Below are positions 21,131 through 33,032 of a stretch of DNA of 64,000 nt, one piece after another. The position numbers were made by a program, and so were the translations under genes. How positions within the stretch are numbered: the stretch's first letter is position 1; the number at the start of each line of letters is the position of its first letter. The stretch is from Loripinus fragilis (lineage: Eukaryota > Mollusca > Bivalvia > Lucinida > Lucinidae): NCBI GenBank assembly GCA_964019695.1, contig OZ026530.1, positions 33,462,690 through 33,526,689 of the forward strand, written 5' to 3'. The notes under the pieces are model-generated. The model worked only from the letters and a program-made list of their open reading frames with translations. It was not told where the DNA came from and made no database searches.

Positions 21131-22050
21131 TTGTGACAGTAATTTTCAAACAAAGTTTTATATCTGATAGAACTACCACTTTGCAATTCAGCAAACTGCA
21201 AAATTAAATTTACGGTTCATTGGTTACCATACAGTACCATGCCAAATGTATCGACCCTCTCTACCCAAAGTTCACAAGCAATAAATTTAGCGCTGATAAT
21301 GTTTGTTAAAATCTTTACCCTGTCATTGCTTATGTTCTAATTCCGACCACAGACGAGTTTTTACTCCCATTTATCAGCCATTGGCCCTAATAATGAGACA
21401 ATTTCCTCACCAAAAATGCACAGATATGATATACCTAAGCCAATATGACAACAAATTGGCAGTAAAACACTGACAACAACTACAAAATTATGTGCCATAC
21501 TTTTGAGGGAGAGCCAGCAATGATTTTGGAGCAAGACGTTATGGAATACAAACGATAAAAATGGTTTTCAATCATTTTTGAACGTTTGTGACTTTTCAGT
21601 ATAGAGGGTTGCACCATTTGGATTTGTACGGTACTTAAACCATTGAAGCATGACTAAATTCAAGCATCCATTTTGATTGCAGATGTCTAGAACTATGAAA
21701 TACATGCATTATTAGTTTAGTTTTAATTGTATTGAATGTTAGAGATGGAATTGAACCTCAATATTCCTCAATTGTTTTTCTGAGTATACATTAATGGTAC
21801 CTACATTACAATTCAAAGTTGAAATAGTACACCAATTCCCAGAGTCTGCACTCCCCCTATGTAAAATCTGAACCATTTCTTTGTCAATCTTCTTGAAATG
21901 TTTTGTGTTTTGTTTGACTATAGCTGATTGAAACCCATTTTTTTTTTTGGAGAGTCATTAAACTGTTTCTTCATAATTGTTTGCGCGGCATCTATTACTT
22001 TATCATTTAACATGTGTTTGTTTATAATTGTATTTTTATCTTTTTGTATA
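21131..22050. other. Non-coding or decayed interior of the Ulp1/PHD element
   Basis: Minus-strand frames upstream of the protease fragment are broken by frequent stops, so any N-terminal protease half or transposase is either decayed or in unrecognisable short exons. No plus-strand frame is convincing. Confidence 0.4.
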
Positions 22051-22160
22051 ACCAGTTAACTGGCAGCAGCCATTTTACGTTAAAATCGCTGCTACCAGTC
22101 AACTGGCAGCAGCCATTTTAACGTAAAATCGCTGCTACCAGTTAAATGGCAGCAGCCACT
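22051..22160. repeat. Right array of nested palindromes
   Basis: About two and a half units of 'accagttaactggcagcagc' / 'cattttaacgtaaaatcg' mirror the left-end array at 19456-19580. Three of its positions change 'agcgatttt' to 'agccatttt', so the two ends are related but not identical. Confidence 0.85.
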
Positions 22161-22171
22161 CCGCTTTTTTA

Positions 22172-22440
22172 TAATGGAATTGTCTTAGACTTCTTCTATG
22201 TATCATATATTTTTATGTAGAGTTGAAAAATGATAATAGCTATATTTTAGACAGAAACTGTTAAATTTAAAACCCAAAATGGCTAAACGCTATTTTGGGG
22301 GCTAAAGAGCGCTAATTTATATAGCATATGGCCCAAAACCGCAAAACAGATACACTCATTGCAACCAGACCCTCATAGTTATGTCGTCTTAGTCAACTTG
22401 TAGGCATCGGAATTCTATCTGATTTGTCTAAGTCAACGTG
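22172..22440 (+). repeat. Far end of the 205-bp satellite
   Basis: Satellite words resume directly after the Ulp1/PHD element ('aatggaattgtcttagac', 'tgataatagctatatttta') and again at about 22370-22440 ('gtaggcatcggaattc', 'gatttgtctaagtc'). Between them about 110 bp ('aaaatggctaaacgctattt') are unrelated. This marks the right edge of the array. Confidence 0.7.
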
Positions 22441-22524
22441 TTAGCAAGTAGCCTGCATCGCCTACCATGCTACCCATACGCTTGTCTGCAATCCCACAAA
22501 CATGCATCCCCCTTGCTAAAAATA

Positions 22525-22630
22525 GTAGCCGCCATGATGTAGTGGATAAAGACCTCGTCTTGTATCCAGGGGTTCCTTGTTTCGATCCTGAAATCAATCA
22601 GATGAAATTCGAAGCCTAATAACCTAACAT
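22525..22630 (+). mobile_element. tRNA-derived SINE head
   Basis: 'gccatgatgtagtggataaa' resembles a pol III A box and 'ggttccttgtttcgatcctg' a B box, about 40 bp apart as in tRNA-derived SINEs. No acceptor-stem pairing is visible, so it is not a tRNA gene. The sequence continues into less conserved DNA. Confidence 0.65.
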
Positions 22631-22729
22631 GTTTGGTGGAACGTTACACAAACTAACTAACTCACTGTTCAATAAGGAAATAATTTTATGTATACTTAGC
22701 TTACACCAAGCTCCCTCACTAAAATTAAT

Positions 22730-22835
22730 TTGGGCCTCGATGCGAGTAAACCTATCTCCTGGGATTTACAGGTGAAGACCAGCTTGCGCATCCACGCAGT
22801 CTGATCAACTGGGGCTTATTAGATTTTGTTGTATC
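22730..22835 (+). repeat. SINE-like core repeat, copy 1
   Basis: Contains 'gggcctcgatgcgagtaaac', 'tctcctgggattta' and 'gaccagcttgcgcatccacg', followed by 'cagtctgatcaa'. Related copies occur inverted at 23055-23135, direct at 52030-52110, and as a palindromic version at 39557-39632. I recognise this as a common molluscan dispersed repeat, without a formal family name. Confidence 0.65.
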
Positions 22836-23054
22836 TAGACTTGCTCAGGGCTCGAAAATAGCACTCGTCCGCTCGTATTTACGAGTGCCTTGAGCTGCAG
22901 GGCAAGTAAAATTTTTGATACTTCTAGTGAAAATTAAATTTTTTCCCATATATACCAATATTTTCTGTGATGCAGGGTAAGTGCCTATTTTAAGATATTA
23001 CGAGGCCTGCTTGCTACGTGCGAAATTTCGATTTTTTAGATCGTCTCTGCAGCT
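22836..23054. other. Unassigned intergenic DNA
   Basis: A local inverted phrase ('gcactcgtccgctcgtattt' / 'acgagtgc') at about 22861-22888 is the only structure seen. No coding signal. Confidence 0.35.
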
Positions 23055-23150
23055 TAGCAGCCCGCTGAGCAGGCTGGTTTGAATCTCACATTGTCAGAAA
23101 CCCCCGATGACAGGCTTCTCGTGTCGAGGCCCATTTTATATCCCTAGTGT
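23055..23150 (-). repeat. SINE-like core repeat, copy 2 (inverted)
   Basis: On the minus strand it reads 'gggcctcgacacgagaagcc' then 'ggtttctgacaatgtgagat', 'tcaaaccagcctgctcagcg'. It resembles the 52030-52110 copy more than the 22730 copy. Confidence 0.6.
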
Positions 23151-23250
23151 AGACCAAGTTTTTTTAAAAAAGCTTATACTTGTATTTACCTTTTAAATTA
23201 GTATGTTTGATTATTTTAACGGATTGATTTGATAATATTTATTATCTATA

Positions 23251-24080
23251 CTGAAGGACTTTAGAAACGCACCACCTGCTAAAATGCTAATTTATTGTCA
23301 AAATGTAATATTTTAATTATGTGAAAAATAAAATTGACAAGTCTCTTCATTTAGCTTGCATTCAATAAGAAAATCGAAACGCTGTGGCTTATGGTTGCCG
23401 TGACGTCGCGATTATTCTGAGACATCACAAATTTAAAAAGTCACAGAGTACCAATACCTTCCATTATGAGCGCAAAAAAGTTTTCAAACCGATGTTTGTT
23501 CTTGAAAGCGCAAGGAAAGACAAAATCAAATCATGAAGTTTTAGGCTTCTAGTAACGTTCATTTCGTCTAGGTGACGTCATTATTGTTTGTGACCTAATT
23601 GGCTGTTTATATCCTAAGGATCAGAAATAATCAAATTGTTTTAGTGCAACAAGATACTCCACAACCCGTTGCGTAAAAGACAAAAGTATCGCGACCTATG
23701 CGAACGTCATCCGCCTGTTATTACTGTTTGAAAAATTAAGACTGACGTTAGCAAAGAAACGCTGCGACTGGGAGTGTAATAAAACGATTATTTCCGATTA
23801 TTTCCGAAACTTTTCTTGTTTTTTGGTTGGTTAAAACATCTGGCTACCAGCTAAAAGTGTTTGCTTTTAAATTGAACTAATCTCACAGCTGTCAGACGAC
23901 AATTGTTGAAAAACACTAACGTCAGTGTTACGTTAGAATGAACCGCATTAGCAAATCGAAACTATGGCAAATCATGGTCCATTGTGTTAGCGGATAAAAA
24001 ATGATAAAGAAAACATCCTCAAATCAACCATGTGGAAGAGACAGTGAATATATAACTGGTGCGTTTCTAAAGTCCTTCAG
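23251..24080. mobile_element. 830-bp TA-flanked TIR element, copy 1
   Basis: The termini are perfect inverted repeats ('ctgaaggactttagaaacgc' ... 'gcgtttctaaagtccttcag') continuing for about 24 bp, with TA on both sides (23249-23250, 24081-24082). The interior shares blocks with the element at 59791-60628 ('aaaaagtcacagagta', 'taacgttcatt', 'aagtatcgcg'). TA targets suggest a Tc1/mariner-like mechanism, inferred. No transposase frame. Confidence 0.85.
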
Positions 24081-24082
24081 TA

Positions 24083-24690
24083 TATAATAATGATTATAGA
24101 TCTAATATAATTATTCTTGCATGTATTATTATTTTCATGTTTTACTCAATATAACTTTGGTTTAATATGCGTTGACATGGAAAGGTGGGGGTTAACGCCA
24201 GTGGGCGGAAGCATATAAGAAAGTTGATACGCTATTGACATGATTTATCGTTTTTATTTAAAGTTACACCGGAAAGAATCAATGTTGCAGAGACGTCCGT
24301 AAGTCAAAACGCCCCATACAAAGATGTTATGGTGGGTTGGACTACCCGGGGTAACTCAGGTGATTATATTAAATGCCTTTTAAATAGTGTTCAGTGGGCT
24401 GTGAAAACGCGACTTGTACAGAATCACAATTTTGCATTGTTTTGTTGCATGTGATATGTGCATAGAACTCCCGCCAATACTTAGACTACGTCGCATTCGT
24501 TTAGGTGTTTTTGTAACGTCTTTCAAGCGTGAAACGACGTCACACCGTCTAACGTCATGAATGACGTCATTTTCCAGTAACAAATGACGTCAGCTAGCAC
24601 GTCTTTTCCTCATGCTTTGTAAACTGTGAATTATTGTTTGATAAATCACACTTTTTAGCATTGATTCTGTCTAGAGGCGAGTTGTGTTAG
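24083..24690. other. Unassigned intergenic DNA
   Basis: No reliable gene. Multiple 'tgacgtca'-like words occur at about 24540-24595. The 67-codon minus-strand frame at 24380-24583 has no recognisable motif. Confidence 0.4.
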
Positions 24691-25850
24691 AATTGGGGCC
24701 CCCAGGGGTTTTGGGGATCTGGGGAGAATGACTATTTATTTTCAGGGAGCTGGGGAGCACTTGTTATTATTTAAGGGGAGGTAGGGAGCAAATTCATAAT
24801 TTTGTGGATTAAAGGAGCCTTGCCAAAAAGCAAAAAAAAAGAAGGAAAAGCCTCCATTTTGTTTGATTTTTAAAAAAATTTCTTCTGCCCCCCCCCCCCC
24901 AGACCCCCTTGTAAATTCTAAATGTATTTATTTTTTCGTACTAACATGCTCCTCTTGATTGAGCTGAGAGAGAAATATGGCAATTCAGTTTTCTGTTGAT
25001 TTTTTCCCTTAAAATTGTTTATTTTTAGCTTGGTATCAACATACATTGGGACGCCCCAGATCACACCATTTTTGTCAAAATATTTACCGGGGGAGCATGC
25101 CCCCGGACCCCCCCAAGCAACAGTGTGACTACACAATGGTACGGGGCCACGAACATACTTGCTATGGTATTCTCTTTTTAGGTAATTAGCCCTTTTTAAA
25201 GGATTTTTGAAGGATGTTTATCAGATATATACTTAATTGATTTAACGCAAGTTAAACAAGCATATATCGGCACTAATAGCAATTGTAGAAAAGACTTTTC
25301 TTAGTTAAATGCTTTCACTAAAGTGTCTAGAAAAATCTGGTTTAAGCTGTTGGAAAAAATCAGCCCCTGATCGCAAAAGGAAAACCGAATGGTATGTCTC
25401 TAAACCTCCAAGCCTATACTCTATCAGGTACAGCAACAACATTTTAAGGATGGTCTCATACTTTGAGCCATATATAATGTATTTCATTGAAATTAATTAT
25501 ATGAATTATATGTCATTCCATGGCTTTTATATGTCATGCATTCCATGGCAAAGACCTGTTTTTACATGTATAAGACAAAATATTAAGTGATCATACTGAG
25601 TCATGAGCTCTTATTTTGCTTCATAGTTTTTAAGTAGTGATTTTAATCCTACGGAAAGATAAAACATTTTAGCGAGAATTCACTTATATTTTGGGGGATT
25701 TTGGGAGAAACTGAACTAATTTTAGGGCTTTGTGGAGCAAAGACAAATACCTTTAGAGGGACGAAGAAATTATTTGCAGGGAGATGGGGAGATCAATGCA
25801 TTATTTTCAGGGATCAAGGGAGCACAGACCCACCTGGGGGCCTCAGAATT
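24691..25850. mobile_element. Probable 1.16-kb element with GC-rich inverted ends
   Basis: 'aattggggcccccagg' on the left and the complement of 'cctgggggcctcagaatt' on the right form imperfect inverted termini. Both subterminal regions carry G-rich words of the form 'gggga(g/t)ctggggag', repeated every 30-50 bp ('cagggagctggggagcactt', 'cagggagatggggagatcaa'). A poly-C tract (24887-24900) and several short, unconserved frames lie inside. No transposase is seen. Confidence 0.5.
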
Positions 25851-26640
25851 GCTATTTTAACCCACGGGTGACATGGTCAAATTGAATAGAATAAAGTTTA
25901 TTTCCAATCATAGGCCACCAAGAGGCAGCATATACATGTACATCACAATAATAACAAATTGAAACGAGCATGTAAACATAAAGTAACTAAATCTAGATTT
26001 TGATTAATCAATAACGACTAAATAAGGCACATGTTGAACTTACATACACTATGCTAGTCAATATAACTGACATCGAAAGCACAAGACCCGGGCCTACGTA
26101 TGAAGAAAAAAAATGAGAGTACCCCCACCCCATGGGCCCATCTATGTCAACCTGAAGAACTCAGATTGACCCTAGCCCACAAGCGATCAGCATCGGAAAA
26201 ACAGAACCCCATCCCCAATCCCCACTCCCCACTCCCAAATAACTGGCAATTGAGATACTGAATACCCTTAGTCACACAAACGACCATCCACAGACAGGCA
26301 ACCAGCAATCAATATAGATATGGTGAATTTTAGCGCCTCGTCACACCGAAACTCACAGTATTTAATATTATGAAGCATGTGCATGACACAATCCTGCATT
26401 AACACACCCCTGCATTAATATCTCACAAAGACATCATGTCAAATAGTTCAGATTTACACAGACTGTGCAAAATATCACACAACAATCCAGATAGTTTTCT
26501 TCGCTGAGCAACACGAGACATGACTTTCTTGACAACGCTATTATAAATATGTTCACAATAACACTTATATATAAATTGAGAGAACAAATTTATCGCATCT
26601 ATAATTTCATTACTAAAAAGCCATACAAACTTCTGGTGAC
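25851..26640. other. Dispersed-repeat-like DNA leading to a microsatellite
   Basis: 'gaataaagtttatttccaat' (25886-25907) and the following 'cataggccaccaagaggcag' look like the tail of a retroelement in complement, and 35945-35985 has a similar 'tttagactttatttcatatg' phrase. No reading frame is convincing. Confidence 0.35.
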
Positions 26641-26643
26641 TTA

Positions 26644-26694
<51 letters not shown>

Positions 26695-26695
26695 A
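26644..26695. repeat. (CTAT)n microsatellite
   Basis: About thirteen uninterrupted tetranucleotides 'ctat'. Confidence 0.97.
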
Positions 26696-29471
26696 TTTAT
26701 ACTTGCATTAATAAAAAGCGTGTTTCTTTTATCTGTAAATACAAAATACTCAGTAATAATATGAATTATCTGACAAAATTTTGACTTTGCAGTGATTTTT
26801 ATAGCATCCCCATCATTATCTACCGGGCCCCTTTACATCACCATGTTAAGCTCTTGAAGCTCCGCCCAACGGAGGTACACCTAGTATGTAGTAGGCAGAA
26901 TACCCAGGCCTACCTACCCATGAGCTTCACTTTGCCCAGTAGGCTCGAAAATTCCCAGGCTGCGCACCCGAACATTGTATATATCCCTGTATATAGTACA
27001 TGTATACCCATTACTTGCTATAGGGCCCCACTACATCGCCAACTCTAAGCCCTTTAAGCCCAACCAAATGGGGGGACACCTACTAGGCAGTAAATAGGAC
27101 AGGCATGCCTAACTACCCATGTGCTTCACTCAGCCCTGTATGCTTGAAATTCAAAGGCTACGCATCTGAACTTCACATATATCCCAGATAGCATCCCAAT
27201 AACTATCTTCCGTGCCCAACTACAGCGCCATTTCTAGGCCCTTAAACCCTAACCCAACGGGGAAACACCTACTAAGCAGTAGGCCGGACACCCAGGCCTA
27301 TCTACCAATGGGCATGATCACGCCCTAGATGCTTGAAAATTGTAAGACTTCGCAACTGAACTTTGCATATATTTCTTGATATAGTTTACCCATTACTGGC
27401 TTAGGGACCAACTACACCGTCATTTCTTAGCCCTTAAAGCCCTACCCAATGGAGGTATACCTACTAGGCAGTAAGCAGGACACCCAGGCCGAACTACCTA
27501 TGGGATTCACTACGAAAAGTATAAGGCTGCGTAACTGAACTTTGCATATATCCCTTGATATAGTGTACCCATAACTCTCTACAAGGCGCCACTACAACGT
27601 CATTTCTAAGCCCTTAAAGCCCAAACCAACGGGAGTCAACCTAGTAGGCAGTAAGCAAGACACCCAGACCCAACTACGCCCTCTATGCTAGAAAATTCCA
27701 AGGCTGCGCATCTAAACATCACATATATCCGCTATATCATCTCCATTACTATCTACTGGGCCCCACTATAACGCAATTTCTAAGCCCTTAAAACCCAACC
27801 AACGGGAGTACACCTACTAGGCAGTAGGCAAAACGATCAGGCCTAAATACCCATTGGCTTCAATACGCAATGTATGCTCAAAAATTCCAACACTGTGCAC
27901 CTGAACCTTTCATATTTCCCTATATAAAGTATACCCACTACTCTCTACATGGCACAACTACAACGCCATATCTAAGCCCTCAAATCCCATTACAATTGGA
28001 GTACGCCTACTAGGCAGTTTGCAGGACAACCAGGCCTATCCATGGGATTCAATACATCCTGTATGCTCGAAAATTCCAAGGCTGCGCATCTAAACTTCAC
28101 ATATATTCCCCTATAGCATCCACATTACTCACTACTGGACCCCACTATAACGCTATTTCTAGGCCCTTAAAACCCAACCCAACAGGAGGTAACCCTACTA
28201 GGCAGTTAGCAGGACACCAGGCCTAACTACCATTGGGCTTCATTACTCCCTGTATTCTAAAAAATGACTTTGCATATATCCCTGTTGTATAGTATACCCA
28301 TTACTGCTCTCCACTACATCGCCATTTCTTAGCCCTAAAAACCAAACCTAACGGGGATACACCTAGAGGCGGTAGGCAAGACACCCCTTCCTATCTACCC
28401 ATGGGCTTCACCACGCCCTGTATGCTCGAAAAGTCCCAGGCTGTGCACCTGAACATTGCATTTTTCACTGTATATAGTATACCCATAACTGGCTACTGGG
28501 CCCCACTACATCACCATTTCTTAGCCCTCAACTCAATGCGATACACCTACTAGGCAGTAAGCAGGACACTCAGGCCTAACTATCCATTGGCTTCACTACG
28601 CCCTATAACCTCGAAACTACCAGGGCTGCACATGTGAACTTCACTTATATCCCCCTATAGCATCTTCATTACACTCTATCAAGCCCCACTTCAACGCCGT
28701 TTCTAAACCCTTACACACCAACCCAGCGGAGGTACATCTAGATAACAGAAGGCAGGACACACAGGCCTTCCTAGTTATGGGCTTCACTACGCCCTGTTTG
28801 CTCGAAAATTACGAGGATGTGCAACTGCACTTTGCATATATCCCTGTATCTGTATACCCATTACTTGCTACCTGGCCCAACTACAACGCCATTTCTAAGC
28901 CCTTAAAGCCCAACCGAATGGGGGTACATCTAGGAGGCAGTAGGCAGGACACTCAGGCCTACTTACCGATGAGCTTCACTACGCCCTGTATGCTCAAAAA
29001 TATCAAGGCTGAGAATCTCAACTTCACATATATCCCCTATAGCATCCCTATTAATCTCTACCAAGCCCCATTACAACGCCATTTCTAAGCAATAAAATCT
29101 CTCTAATTTTCTACACCCTGTATGCTCGTAAATTCCAAGGATGCGCCCATGAACTTTGTATATCCATGTATATATTATACCCATTACTGGCTACAAGGCC
29201 GCTCTACATCGACATTTTAATCCGTTAAAGCCCAACTAAACGATATTATACCTACTAGGCAGTAAGCAGGGCACACAGGCCTAATTACCAATCTGCTTCA
29301 CTACGCCCTGTATGCTCAAATTCCCAGGCTGAGCATTTGAACTTCACATATATCCCCCTAAAGCATCCCCATTACTCTCTACCAAGCCCCACTACAACGC
29401 TTTTTCTAAGGCTTTAAAGCCCAACCCAACGAGGGTACACTTACTAGTTAGTAAACAAAATGACCAGGCCT

Positions 29472-29677
29472 CGAGGTTATAAAGCTTGAGTACAGTCTCA
29501 GACTCAAAATAAACCTCAATGATTGGCTGCTTGCAGACAAGTGTCCACAAGCAGCCAGTCATTCAGCTATCAAAATAAAGCACAATGATTGGCTGCGTGC
29601 GGACACGTGTCCACAAGCAGCCAATCATTGAGCTTTATTTTGAGTCTGAGAATGAATTCAAGCTTTTTAACCTCAAG
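29472..29677. mobile_element. 206-bp foldback element with 8-bp duplication
   Basis: Arms 'gaggttataaagcttgag..cagactcaaaataaa' and the complement of 'ttttgagtctgag..aagctttttaacctc' pair over about 40 bp. The centre has two further palindromes ('gattggctgcttgcagac', 'gtccacaagcagccaatc'). The satellite word 'ccaggcct' is duplicated exactly on each side (29464-29471, 29678-29685), so this is a clean insertion with an 8-bp duplication, a size typical of hAT-type transposition. Confidence 0.85.
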
Positions 29678-32030
29678 CCAGGCCTGCCTACCTTGGGCTT
29701 CATTATGCCCTGTTTGCTCAAAAATTCCTAGGCTGCGCACCGGAACTTTGCATGTATCCCTTAATATTCTATACCCATTACTTCCTACCAGGCCCCACTA
29801 CAACGCCATTTCTAAGCCGTCAAAGCCCAACCCCAAAGGGTACATCAAGCAGGCATTAGGCAAGACACCCATGCCTACCTATTTATGGGCTTCACTACGC
29901 ACTGTCCGCTCGAAAATTCCAAGGCTGCGCGACTTAGCTTTACATATATCACTGTATATAGTATACCCATTAAGGCTACCACACCCTACTACATCGCCAT
30001 TTCTAAACCCTGACCCAACAGGAGTACACCTAGAAGCATAAGGCAGGACACCCAGGCCTAATTTTCATGGGCTTCAAAACGCACTGTATGCTCGAAAATT
30101 ACAAGGCTGCGCATCTAAACTTCATATTGAGCCCCTATAACATACCCATTACTGGCTGCCAGGCCCCTGTACAACGCCATTCCGTAGTCCTTAAAGCCCA
30201 ACCAAACGGGTGAACATCTAGTAGGCATTAGGCAGGACACCCAGGTCTACCTGCCCATGGGCTTCACTAGGCCATGTTGGCTCAAAACTGCCTAGGCTGC
30301 GTATCTATACTTCACATATAGCCCCATATAGCATCCCCGCTACTGACTACTGGGTCCCATTACTACGCCATATCTAAGCCCTTAAAGCCCAACCCAACGG
30401 CAGTACATCTAGCAGGCAGTAGGAAGGACGCCAAGGCCTAGCTACCCATGGAAACACTATGTCCTGTATACTGGAAAATTCCAGGCTGCGCATCTGAACG
30501 TCACATATAGCCCCCTATAGCATCACCATTACTCTCTATCAGACCCCACTACAACGCCATATCTAAGCCATTAAAGCCCAATCCAACGGGAGTACATCTA
30601 GGTGGCAGTAGGCAGGACATCCAGGCATACCTACCTATGGGTTTTACTACGCCCTGTTGGTTCGAAAATTCCCAGGCTGCGCATTTGAAATTTGCATATA
30701 TCTTTGTATATAGTATACCCAATACTGGCTACTAGGCCCATTCTGAGCCCTTGAAGCCAAACCCATCGGGGTTCACCTAGTAGGCAGTAGGTAGGACACC
30801 CAGGCCTAACTATCCATGGGCTTCTCTACGCCCTGTATGCTCGAAATTACAAGGCTGCACATCTGAACTTCATATACGTATGTAGCCCCCTATAGCATCC
30901 CAAATACTCTTTACAGGGCCCCACTACAACGCCATTTCTAAGCCCTTAAAGCCCAACCCAACGGGAGTAAATCTAGTAGGCAGTATGCCAGACACACAGG
31001 CCTAACTACCCATGAGCTTCACTACGCCCTGCATGCTCGAAAATTCCCAGGCTGTCCATCTGAACTTCGCATATATTCCTGTATATAGTATACCCATAAC
31101 TAGGCTACCAGGCCCCACTACATCGCCATTTCTAAGCACTAAAAGCCAAACAAAATGGTGATACACCTAGTAGGCAGTGAGCAAGACACCCAGGTCTAAC
31201 TACCAATGGGCTTCACTACACCCTGTATGCTCGAAAATTCCAAGGCTGTGCATCTGAACTTCACATATAGCCCCCTAAAGGATCCCAGTACTGGCTGCTT
31301 GGCCCCACTACAACGTCATTTCTATGCTCTTAAAACCCAACCCAACCGGTGTACATATAGAAGGCAGTAGGCAGAACACCCAGGCCTACCAACATATGGG
31401 CTTTAATACGCCATCTATACTAGAATATACAAAGGCTGCGCACCTGAACTTTGCATATATTGCTGTATACAATATACTCATTACTGGCTAACAGGCCCCA
31501 CTACATCATCATTTCCTCGTCATTAAATCCCAATCCAACGGGGGTACACATACTAGGTAGTAGGCAGAACACACAGGCCTGACTACCCATGTACTTCACT
31601 ACGCTCCAAATGCGCGAAAATTCAAAGGTTGTGCATCTGAATACCACATATATCCCCTGTAGCATCCCCATTACTCTCTACCCGGCGCCACTGCAACGTA
31701 ATTTCTATGTCCTTAAAACTCAACGCAACGAGGTACACCTACTAGATAGAAAATATGACACCCAAGTTTAACTACCTATGGGGACACTATGTTCTGTATG
31801 CTGGAAAATTCCAAGGCTGTGCAACTGAAATTTACATATATTCCCCTGTAGCATCCCCATTACTCTCTCCTGGGCCCCACTTCAACGTCATTTCTAAGCC
31901 CTTAAAGACCAACCCAACGGGAATAAACCTAGTAGGAAGTAGGTAGGACACCCAGGCCTACCTACCCATGGCTTAACTACGCCTTGTATTTTCGAAAATT
32001 CCTAGGCTCAGCACCTGAACTTCGCATATA

Positions 32031-33032
32031 TACTCAACAAAAAAAGTTAAGGAAATTGTGTTTGAGGGGCTATAACAAAAGATCTAAAACATTTAAAGAC
32101 TTTTGAATTTCACAATAGTATAATGTGACCATTTTTCTTTAAAATGACGCTTTATTTGGGTCTGTAGCGCACACAGCAGCTTAGTAAATCCTTGTCAAAG
32201 TTGACTGGTCTTCACTCAATTTTTCGCAAAAATTCAATTTACGGAGCAAACATAGGTTTTCATACATTAACATTCGCCAGGTCCCTCGGGAGATGGAGAT
32301 ATTTAAAACCTAGGACGACAGATCTGGTGGTTATAGAGGGACACCTGATCAGTCAAGTGTACATGGATAGGGGGGTTAAGTCTGTTGTCCTGCCTTTTTG
32401 TGCGAAAACCAATAACAGTACCAGGCCTAGGATGACAATGTCAGAACACACCAGCAAAAACAATGTTGTGCGCATTGACTGGTCATTTCGCTCATCAGAC
32501 ATGTCTACAATTTAACAGGTCTATAACATTTTGGACAGAGGGTAATAATGGCATCAAGAAACCCCCAGCCCCTCGATGCAGTGTTGCATGAGATATTGAT
32601 GCTGAATCCTCAACACCAAATCACCCGTATTCAGAGTATGCGAAACCGATGCTAGTCCTAATTTGGTACTGACTTGGAACACACTCGTTACTGATGAAGG
32701 CATTCTTATCTTCAGAATGTGATGTTTAATGCTATCAAGTTAATTTCATGTGGCATTTAAAGCAATTGCATTTCAAGTTTTTAAAACTTACATGCTTTTC
32801 ATGTGTTTATGAGGGAATACTCTGTAGTCATTTTTTGCGAAAAATGACTTTGACTCCTGGGTTACTTGACACTGTGCCACAACAAAGGTATTGGTGCTAG
32901 CAAACAAAAGAAAACATTTTCTCAACCGATGGCATGTATCTAAACAAATAAATGAAAATTGAATAATTGTTTGCTTTGGTGTTCTTATGTTGCATGGTTT
33001 TCTGAGATTTCCTTAACTTTTTTTGTTGAGTA
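32031..33032 (+). mobile_element. Dead Tc1-like transposon in the satellite
   Basis: Inverted termini 'atactcaacaaaaaaagtta' / 'taactttttttgttgagtat' extend to 'aggaaat' (about 26 bp), with TA on both flanks. The ~1.0-kb element contains a fragment of transposase (32192-32655). It splits a satellite unit at 'gcatata', and satellite resumes at 'tttccctttaacatccc'. Full-length Tc1-like elements are usually 1.3-2.4 kb, so it is internally deleted as well as frame-damaged. Confidence 0.88.
32192..32655 (+). pseudogene. Tc1-like transposase, C-terminal half (broken)
   Basis: The first frame (32192-32515, 107 codons) carries 'VVLPFCAKTNNSTRPRM', corresponding to the Tc1 'PFxxxxxxxxQxDNARPH' region, and ends with 'NNVVRIDWSFRSSDMSTI', corresponding to the family's 'xVxxLDWPARSPDLNPIEH'. 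After a stop, another frame gives 'NPQPLDAVLHEIL' and 'PQHQITRIQSMRNRC', matching the family's extreme C-terminus, up to the stop at 32653-32655. Family knowledge: this region holds the second catalytic Asp and the final Glu of the DDE triad. The N-terminal DNA-binding domain is absent. It cannot be functional. Confidence 0.8.

Larger units (their letters stand above)
19447..22171 (-). mobile_element. 2.7-kb element with palindromic-array ends and a Ulp1/PHD gene fragment
   Basis: Both flanks are satellite ('ttaatgcaactagttgtcat' before; 'ataatggaattgtcttag' after), and 'tttttta' borders both sides, so one ~2.7-kb insertion is implied. Each end carries arrays of short palindromes built on 'accagttaactggcagcagc' and 'gattttaacgttaaaatc' (19456-19580 and 22051-22160). 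Outermost sequences are imperfect inverted complements. Inside are three 179-bp tandem repeats and a minus-strand C48-like protease plus PHD reading frame. Tandem-repeat termini with a Ulp1-like protease recall Foldback/Rehavkus-type Mutator-like elements, but I find no transposase, so this assignment is inference. Confidence 0.7.

Noticed and set aside
22525..22600. Possible tRNA gene
   Set aside because: A and B box-like words are present but no acceptor stem or anticodon arm can be folded; a SINE head fits better.
28777..30041. Plus-strand frames of 103 and 150 codons
   Set aside because: They run through the degenerate satellite and repeat its unit; no motif.
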